Of a stretch of 37,702 bases of DNA, positions 31,140 through 37,702 are shown in pieces. A program made the position numbers and the translations under genes. The DNA is from a virus, in the IMG/VR virus record IMGVR_UViG_3300025154_002803, positions 1 through 37,702 of that record; one strand, 5' to 3'. Below the pieces are notes generated by a model. That model was given only the letters and a program-made list of their open reading frames with translations. It did no database searches and had not been told where the DNA came from. Position 1 is the first letter of the stretch; each line of letters starts with the position of its first letter.

Positions 31140-34100
31140 ATGAAGAAATTAAAAGCATTTCAGTTTGTGATCGTTTATCTAACAATTCTAACTTCAACTG
31201 TTTTTTCCGCAGTTTATTGGTGTCCTGATTTGACAGGAGAAGATGATTTCGTAAACTTTGCCGATTTTACAAAATTGGCAGAGAACTGGCAACAAAGCGG
31301 CTCTGGTTTAAACGGAGATTTTGACGGTAGCAGCACGGTTGACATAAATGACCTCGCAACATTCGCAGGATATTGGCTTGACGAAATACATTGCGCTCAA
31401 TACTATGAAGATACTTTACCTTACTTAACTTCATTTGAAGATTATCAGGGTTATACAACACCCCCAGACCCCTGCAATCTTAATGGTCAAATGGGCTGGC
31501 AAGTCGTTAGCGGAGATGTCTCAACAGATTATTGGTGGTTTTACAGGCCAGAGCCGGATGATTATTTTTATTATCAATATGTCATAATAGATAGCACTTC
31601 AACTATTGTAAAAAGTTTTGAAGATACTGGCAGCAATCATGAATACATTCGATTCAATTTTATCCCTGCAAAAGACCAAAAAATCAACATATTGAATGGA
31701 AATAATATAGTTGCCTCGGTATGGTTTAATGCAACAGACTGGAAGATTTATGTTCTTAATAACGGCTCTTATGTAAATACAAATGTTAATTATCAAAGTG
31801 TATATAATAATTGTTGGAGTAATTATGAGGATATGTATGAACAATATGCCCACGATTATTATAACACCTGGACAAATATTACATTTCAAATGAATTTCGG
31901 CAGCAATACATATAAGGTTTACTGGAATGGCGGCACTAGCGACATAGCAAACAATGCACCTTTCAACACGAATTATGATACACTTACCGCCATAAAGATC
32001 GAGACGACGAGCGCAGATTGGGGTGTTCTTAATCGTGTTTCAATAAGCAGTCAAGCAGATACTGGTTTATCTCTAAACATTGAAAGTCCTTGTGCCTGCC
32101 ATGATGATCTTGAATTGAAAGGCAGAGTTGCCATAAATGGAACAGCTTGGGGTGAAAATTTTGGCTGCTATGATGTTTATATTTGTCCAACTGACCTTGA
32201 TACGCAGAGTTGGGATAATTGGACAAAAATATGTACAGGTAACAAGATTATTCCAAGCACTAACTTGCTCGGATATTGGGACACATCAATTATACCTAAT
32301 GGCACATATTTTATAGGTACTGTTCTTTTCGATGATACTGGTTATGCTCCAAATGGATTTGAAATGATTTGGAAAACCATTTCAATCGGCGGCCAAACGG
32401 TGTACGAAGGTCCAGGATATTTCCCTGTACTCGGCGAACTGAAAGGTAATACATTTTATCATGAAGAAGAACCCGATATATCTGTTCAATGGCAGGGACA
32501 AATTCCATTTGAACTTAAAAGAAGTTTTAACAATAATCGTAAACTTTATAACAAGCCTTTCCGATATGGATGGACACATAATTATCAAATAATCCTTCAG
32601 GAAGAGGCCGCATATAGTGCTGAAACAGAACAATCAGGCCCCTTTAGAGTAGCATCGTGGGATGCCAAGCTGCTTGGCATAGGTACTATCTGGGTTCAGA
32701 ATCCTGATGGTTCAAGAAGATTATTCAGGCATACTTCCGGCCATGTTTCCAGCGGTCCTGTATATTATTATCCTTATCCCAATGATGGTTCTGGCGATTA
32801 CATCAAGCGTTACAGCTATGATGATTGGGGAATTATTTATGAAGTAAGTTATTATCTGGTAACACGTGATGGTACACAATATTACTTCTCTGATGACAGC
32901 CTCGATGTTCCTGCGTGGGGACCTTATGGTTCAATAGGCTGGAGTGTCAAAGCTGGTGTCAGTTCAATATCTGACCGTTTTGGAAACGGCTTAGGCATAG
33001 GCTGGGACTATTATAAAACAGCAGTTACGAGTATTTCCGATGGCCGTTCGACAATTGAGTTTGATATTACCGATGGCTTCTATACTCAGGCAAGGCTCAG
33101 AGTTGGCGGAAATGTTTATAGAACGGTAAATTACGAATGGGACAATACCAATAAAATATTTATCGTTGCAAAAACAGGTTATGGCGTCAATGAAAACGGC
33201 GTGTACGATGGCAGTAATTTAAAAGAACACGAAACAAATTATCAATATGAAGAATCATCAGGCGGCGGCTACAATTTAATTAAAATTGTTTATAGTAACG
33301 ATTTAAACAACAAATCGATCGAAGTTAATTACGATGGTTACAATAGAATTAGCACAAGAAAAGATTATGTTGAAACTGATAATTATCTGACAACAAATTA
33401 CGATTATACTTTCTACCATCCATACCCTGGTAACAGGGAAATTTCATATCTGATTACAGAAGTTAATACGCCTTTCCAAACAAAGACAATCCTGCAAAAT
33501 GAAAAAGGCAATATGCTCAAGCAGTGGACAATCCCTGTTGACGGCTCTGCTGTACTTGATGTCAATGCCTTATATGAGGACAATGGAAATCCATACAGAC
33601 CTACAACGACAGTGGAGTTCTTTGATGGAAAAGAAAGGCAGACAGATAACAGTTACAATTCTTATGGCGATTTAACAAAACAGAAAGTCTATGTAGATGA
33701 TGTAAATTATGTTGCTGCCGAATTTGAATATCATCCAAATTATCCTCTGCCAACACGGCAAACAAATTGGCAGGACATAAATGAGACAGGAGCTTTGGTT
33801 GAAAAGTTATCCGTTTATGGAGAAGCTGATGGTTCAGAAAATCAATCCGGCAAATATCTTGTAAAAGAGAAACAGCTTATTGCAGAAGACCCGAATGAAT
33901 GGGCGACAACGAGCTATAAATATCTTTCTAATGGCCTTGTTATAAGGGAAACGGATGCCAATGGTTTTATTACATTCCATCAATACGACAACAATAATTA
34001 TAGAAAACTTGTAAAGAAAGGCAAAACCGATTCCAATGAACCTGTTCAGAGATTTTATAATGATGCATTAGGACAGGTGCGTCTTGTCGCAAACAGCCTC

Positions 34101-37100
34101 GGCGGAGTAATTTTAAGCGATTACGATGATTTTGGCAGATTATGGCGAATAAGGAAATATTCCGATGCAAGTGCAATGACAATAAATGATGCCACCTTTA
34201 TACCAAGCCGGTATGAAGGAATGACCGCTCTTTCTACAATAATTTACGGTTATGATTTAAAAGGCAACAAAACCTATGAAAAGAAAGAAGCGGGCGGTGA
34301 AATCTTTACAAACTTCACTACTAATAATCAGCCAAAGAGGGCTACTTATGACGATGACAGCTATGTTGAATATTCTTATGATTCCCGTGGTCTTAAACGG
34401 GAAGAGCATAAATATGATTCAGTTTCAACTGAAGATTACAATACAATATATGCTTACGACGATATGGGCAGGAATATCCAGACTCTGTGGTATGACTATG
34501 ATGATGAATATACAATAAAAGGAGTCGTTGCTGAATATTTTGGAAACAATAAAGTCAAATTCAGTGAACTTTATGGTTATGACAATTATCTCGAAAAACG
34601 TGTTGACTATGCTTATGACATATTAGATAGACTTACTTCAAGAACCGAAGCTGGCGACAGTCTTAACCTTACTACTTCATATGGTTATGATGCCGCTAAT
34701 AACCGCATAAGAGTAACTGACCCCAACGGAAATATCATTTACACAGCTTATGATAATGCCAACCGCAAAATCGCTGAATTTTTTGCTGCAAGTTCAGGCA
34801 CAGAAATTACACAAGCTGATGTAAGGAAGGAATTCAATTATTACCAGAATGGTCAAATCAAAGATGTCAATAGCTATGATTATGACGGTAACTTACTGGC
34901 TCGAAGCCAATTTGAATATGATGCCCGAAACAGAGTTACCAAAGTTACGCAGGACATAAATGAAACTGTCCAAGCTGTCACAAATTACTATTACAATGAT
35001 GCAGGTTTCACATACGACAGCGAAGAATATCAAATCAGAATAACTGATGCCGAGGGAAAATATACTCACATTGCTGTTGATGAATTCGGAAATAAAGCAA
35101 TTACCCTCTACCCATCGGGAGATTACGAACATCTTGAATACAATCCTGATGGAACATTATCTGCAAAAGCCGTGTGGGATGCCAACAATACAAAACGATG
35201 GATCAAATATTTTTATGATGGATATGGCAGATTAAGAGATGCCAATTATCCTGACAACGGAAATGTTCACTATTCTTATGATGGAATCGGCAGGAAGAAA
35301 CTTATTGAAGATAACCGCAACGCAACGGATAATATTGGCGGCTCGGAGCAAATTGCTTATGGCTATGATGTTCTTAACAGGATTGTGAGCGTGACAGAAC
35401 AAGACGATTATGAAACGACTTATGCCTATCAGGCTGATGGCCAGAAGCAGTCAATCAGAGTTTATGCTCCCAATGATACTTTGATTTATGATGTTGCTTA
35501 TACTTATGACGAAGCTGGTAGGCTCTTTTCGGTAGAAGAACCTATGGCAGGCTTTGATTCGTACTATATAGCTCAATTTGAATTTGACAAAAACGGCAAC
35601 AGAAAAAATTTGACTTATAACCCAATAGGCTGGTTCTTCGGCGAAGCGGATGTTACAATAAATTACAGCTATAACCGCGATAATATGCTCACTGGTTTTA
35701 CAACAACCGGCGGTCCCACATTTACAATGTCTAATGCTGAAATTGACGGTTTAGGAAGATTGCTTAGTTGTGATGAGATGATTACTGAGCCAAACTCCGC
35801 TTCAATTAATCTTAGCTACGCTTATGAATATGATATGCAGGGAAATTTGACATATAGTTATTTGTCACAGCCATCTGGTGTACTCAGTGAAATCAGCTAT
35901 TCGATGACTTATGATAAAATAGGAAATGTTCAAACTTATGAACTGGCGATTGGTGAAGAAAGTCACAATTTTGAGAGATATTACAATGGAGATATATTAA
36001 CCGGCGACCAATTAGACGGCCAGCCATACAGGCGTCTAAATTACGACCTGAACGGCAGGCAAGGCTGCTATTTTGGCGGCGACCCGAATTTTAATCCTTT
36101 TGAGTATGACTGGGACGGCAGGTTAAATCATAGTTTCAGTGTTATTGCAGATTCCTACGGCAAAGCAAGATATACGCCTGATGGTATCTGCTGCTGGCGT
36201 CAATTCCATGACCCAGTCGGAACAGAAAATTATAAATACATCGTTGATTTTGTAGGAGATGTCCCACAAAACCTTCTCATTTTCAAAGTGGATCATTCCA
36301 ATGTTACATCGTGCAGTACCTATATTCATGCAGGCGGTCAGGTACTCTTTCAGCATGCAAATGTCGGAACGGGACGTCATTTCTTTATGCATGACAGGCT
36401 TGGTTCGGTCAAGCAGATATTCGACCCAAACGGCAATGTGAATGTAAATTATAATTATGACAGTTTCGGTATTAGATGGCGTACGAAAGGCGACTTTTCA
36501 GAAATTATGCTTAACAACCCCTATCAGTGGGCAGGTTATTATCTTTCTCCTGGGGCTATGGGCTATTATCTGAATGCCCGTTACTATGATCCAGCAACAT
36601 TCCGTTTCACAACTCGCGATCCTGTCAAAGGCAGCTACAATGAGCCAATGACGCTACATCCATATCTATACTGCCTTAACGACCCAATTAATGCGACTGA
36701 TCCGACTGGAATGACTACCGATACAGTTGCCAGTGTTGGAATTGGCTTAAGAATGTGGGCAGCCTCTCTTCAGGTTGGCGGCAGAGCATTAGCGATAGCG
36801 GGCAGGGTAGCATTAAAGGCTACAATGGTTGGAGTTAGCACCTACCTTGTTGCAGATGCTGTTATGGATGAACGTAATCGTGCAATGGAAGAATCGCTCC
36901 ATTTCCATCAGGATATCGTTAGTTTAATGAAGGATAGGAATAAATTTCCAGCACCTTTTCCCCGTGGTGACAAATTCAATGTCGAAGACATTATCGACAA
37001 TTATAACAAAACGGCTGATAATGAACAGCCCCCCAAAGACCCTTGGAAGAAGTTTTGGTTTTATCTTGGTAAAGTTCTCGAACAATTCCATAAAGATTAA
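31140..37100 (+). CDS. Secreted RHS/YD-repeat protein with dockerin-like N-terminus
   Basis: 1986 aa. Signal peptide (MKKLKAFQFVIVYLTILTSTVFSA), then a dockerin-like segment with two calcium loops (DLTGEDDFVNFADF; DFDGSSTVDINDLATFAGYW), as in planctomycete surface proteins. A beta-sandwich region follows (~90-310). From ~440 (FYHEEEPDISVQWQGQIPFELKRSFNNNRK, GWTHNYQI) the RHS shell begins and continues with dozens of YD repeats. The RHS-associated core is near 1780-1858 (GYYLNARYYDPATFRFTTRDPVKG..., ending NDPINATDPTGM). The remaining 128 residues are unlike the repeats: a hydrophobic/Ala-Gly helix, then 'FNVEDIIDNYNKTADNEQPPKDPWKKFW'. RHS shells encapsulate C-terminal effectors, so this tail may be a toxin; no known toxin motif is seen. 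GGAAGGA precedes the start. Confidence 0.9.
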   Translation: MKKLKAFQFVIVYLTILTSTVFSAVYWCPDLTGEDDFVNFADFTKLAENWQQSGSGLNGDFDGSSTVDINDLATFAGYWLDEIHCAQYYEDTLPYLTSFEDYQGYTTPPDPCNLNGQMGWQVVSGDVSTDYWWFYRPEPDDYFYYQYVIIDSTSTIVKSFEDTGSNHEYIRFNFIPAKDQKINILNGNNIVASVWFNATDWKIYVLNNGSYVNTNVNYQSVYNNCWSNYEDMYEQYAHDYYNTWTNITFQMNFGSNTYKVYWNGGTSDIANNAPFNTNYDTLTAIKIETTSADWGVLNRVSISSQADTGLSLNIESPCACHDDLELKGRVAINGTAWGENFGCYDVYICPTDLDTQSWDNWTKICTGNKIIPSTNLLGYWDTSIIPNGTYFIGTVLFDDTGYAPNGFEMIWKTISIGGQTVYEGPGYFPVLGELKGNTFYHEEEPDISVQWQGQIPFELKRSFNNNRKLYNKPFRYGWTHNYQIILQEEAAYSAETEQSGPFRVASWDAKLLGIGTIWVQNPDGSRRLFRHTSGHVSSGPVYYYPYPNDGSGDYIKRYSYDDWGIIYEVSYYLVTRDGTQYYFSDDSLDVPAWGPYGSIGWSVKAGVSSISDRFGNGLGIGWDYYKTAVTSISDGRSTIEFDITDGFYTQARLRVGGNVYRTVNYEWDNTNKIFIVAKTGYGVNENGVYDGSNLKEHETNYQYEESSGGGYNLIKIVYSNDLNNKSIEVNYDGYNRISTRKDYVETDNYLTTNYDYTFYHPYPGNREISYLITEVNTPFQTKTILQNEKGNMLKQWTIPVDGSAVLDVNALYEDNGNPYRPTTTVEFFDGKERQTDNSYNSYGDLTKQKVYVDDVNYVAAEFEYHPNYPLPTRQTNWQDINETGALVEKLSVYGEADGSENQSGKYLVKEKQLIAEDPNEWATTSYKYLSNGLVIRETDANGFITFHQYDNNNYRKLVKKGKTDSNEPVQRFYNDALGQVRLVANSLGGVILSDYDDFGRLWRIRKYSDASAMTINDATFIPSRYEGMTALSTIIYGYDLKGNKTYEKKEAGGEIFTNFTTNNQPKRATYDDDSYVEYSYDSRGLKREEHKYDSVSTEDYNTIYAYDDMGRNIQTLWYDYDDEYTIKGVVAEYFGNNKVKFSELYGYDNYLEKRVDYAYDILDRLTSRTEAGDSLNLTTSYGYDAANNRIRVTDPNGNIIYTAYDNANRKIAEFFAASSGTEITQADVRKEFNYYQNGQIKDVNSYDYDGNLLARSQFEYDARNRVTKVTQDINETVQAVTNYYYNDAGFTYDSEEYQIRITDAEGKYTHIAVDEFGNKAITLYPSGDYEHLEYNPDGTLSAKAVWDANNTKRWIKYFYDGYGRLRDANYPDNGNVHYSYDGIGRKKLIEDNRNATDNIGGSEQIAYGYDVLNRIVSVTEQDDYETTYAYQADGQKQSIRVYAPNDTLIYDVAYTYDEAGRLFSVEEPMAGFDSYYIAQFEFDKNGNRKNLTYNPIGWFFGEADVTINYSYNRDNMLTGFTTTGGPTFTMSNAEIDGLGRLLSCDEMITEPNSASINLSYAYEYDMQGNLTYSYLSQPSGVLSEISYSMTYDKIGNVQTYELAIGEESHNFERYYNGDILTGDQLDGQPYRRLNYDLNGRQGCYFGGDPNFNPFEYDWDGRLNHSFSVIADSYGKARYTPDGICCWRQFHDPVGTENYKYIVDFVGDVPQNLLIFKVDHSNVTSCSTYIHAGGQVLFQHANVGTGRHFFMHDRLGSVKQIFDPNGNVNVNYNYDSFGIRWRTKGDFSEIMLNNPYQWAGYYLSPGAMGYYLNARYYDPATFRFTTRDPVKGSYNEPMTLHPYLYCLNDPINATDPTGMTTDTVASVGIGLRMWAASLQVGGRALAIAGRVALKATMVGVSTYLVADAVMDERNRAMEESLHFHQDIVSLMKDRNKFPAPFPRGDKFNVEDIIDNYNKTADNEQPPKDPWKKFWFYLGKVLEQFHKD

Positions 37101-37111
37101 AAATATTTGAA

Positions 37112-37702
37112 ATGATAAAAGTATTTGATATGAGCGTAAAAAAAATAAAAGAAACATGTTCAACAATAAAAACTTTTATAAAACAAATAGTTTATTTACT
37201 GAAAAAGTTTTTTCAAATACTCTTTATTAGAAAAGCCAGAGAATGCTTTATTCGTTATAATAAAGCATTAATCCAGTCAATTAAAAATAACAACTATGAG
37301 GGTGCAATAGAGGAATATAAATCTATTTTAGAAAGCGGTTATCCTTTTATTGAAGAGTATTTAGTCTATAAACAACTAGGGGTTGTTTATTCATGGAATT
37401 GCCGATTTGAAGAATCAGAAGTTGCTTTACGTAAGGCTTTAGAATTGTATATTAAAGCTAAAAAGCATAGCGGCGAGTTGTACCGGTATCTGGGTTACGC
37501 GAATCTTAAACAAGGAAAGTTCGAGGATGCCTTATTTTTTTATGAAAAAGCAATTCAATATGGAAAAAAAGGAAAACTTAATAAATGGCTAACTAATTTG
37601 GAAGATGTAAAGGAGATGAAGGATATGTTAGAGGTACACAGGAAAGATCTTCCTTTTCTAACCATTTACTATGAACAGAATAAGTCTAAGTTTAAGAAAT
37701 AA
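37112..37702 (+). CDS. TPR protein, possible RHS partner
   Basis: 196 aa ending exactly at the window edge. The N-terminal ~45 residues are basic and hydrophobic (TIKTFIKQIVYLLKKFFQILFIRKAREC), perhaps a membrane anchor. Residues ~50-160 hold about three tetratricopeptide repeats: 'NNYEGAIEEYKSILESGYPFIEEYLVYKQLGVVYSWNCRFEESEVALRKALELY', then 'SGELYRYLGYANLKQGKFEDALFFYEKAI'. It begins 11 bp after the RHS stop, without a clear ribosome site, so it is likely co-transcribed. A gene directly after an RHS effector is often its immunity protein; here that is inference from position only. The start could be the ATG at 37130. Confidence 0.75.
   Translation: MIKVFDMSVKKIKETCSTIKTFIKQIVYLLKKFFQILFIRKARECFIRYNKALIQSIKNNNYEGAIEEYKSILESGYPFIEEYLVYKQLGVVYSWNCRFEESEVALRKALELYIKAKKHSGELYRYLGYANLKQGKFEDALFFYEKAIQYGKKGKLNKWLTNLEDVKEMKDMLEVHRKDLPFLTIYYEQNKSKFKK

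Overview
The window looks like a tailed-phage (siphovirus) genome or prophage of a planctomycete-like bacterium, flanked by a CRISPR array on the left and a large secreted RHS protein on the right. The host guess rests on three things: a DUF1580-type small HTH protein, a dockerin-like pair of calcium loops in the RHS protein in the style of Phycisphaerae/Sedimentisphaerales, and a Prim-Pol/DUF3987 primase-helicase of the type common in such genomes. It is inference; no rRNA or housekeeping marker is present.

Layout. (1) 1-700: CRISPR array, 11 identical 36-bp repeats with ten 30-bp spacers, running off the left edge. Repeat and spacer sizes fit type II, and each repeat carries a sigma70-like promoter on the minus strand. 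(2) 701-1145: no gene; a strong rightward promoter and a repeat-like sequence make a candidate tracrRNA. No cas gene is in the window. (3) 1146-2503: a winged-helix protein, a cluster of 11-bp repeats and a DUF1580 protein. (4) 2552-8110: replication and recombination operon on +: Sak4-like ATPase, DUF669 ssDNA-binding partner, RusA resolvase with a non-ATG start, SF2 helicase with zinc ribbon, and primase-polymerase/helicase. It ends at an origin-like region (8128-8390). (5) 8428-10940: lipoprotein, small zinc protein and a ParB-DNA methyltransferase fusion with a variant catalytic motif (DAPY). (6) 10949-12321, minus strand: five small genes, including a HARE-HTH protein and a KOW-like protein. 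(7) 12432-15052: packaging genes (small DNA-binding protein, large terminase, NrdR-like zinc ribbon). (8) 15151-16135: a secreted low-complexity protein, then promoter, operator and terminator elements with a 51-codon ORF and a structured leader RNA. (9) 16136-30485: head, neck and tail genes: portal, fused prohead protease-major capsid protein, DUF2190 decoration protein, attachment and terminator proteins, beta-helix protein, gp10-like protein, tail tube, G/GT-type chaperones with a -1 overlap, tape measure, and tail-tip/fibre proteins with five carbohydrate-binding-like repeats. (10) 30486-31139: no convincing gene; a structured RNA candidate ahead of the RHS gene. (11) 31140-37702: RHS/YD-repeat protein of 1986 aa and a TPR protein that could be its partner.

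The phage genes form tightly packed operons with ATGA/TAATG overlaps. Early genes copy and recombine DNA, the methyltransferase/HARE-HTH block may mark and read modified DNA, and the late genes package DNA into a lambda/HK97-type head and build a long non-contractile tail. I saw no integrase, repressor of a known family or endolysin, so the phage boundaries are not fixed. All functional names come from motif recognition by eye; no database search was run.
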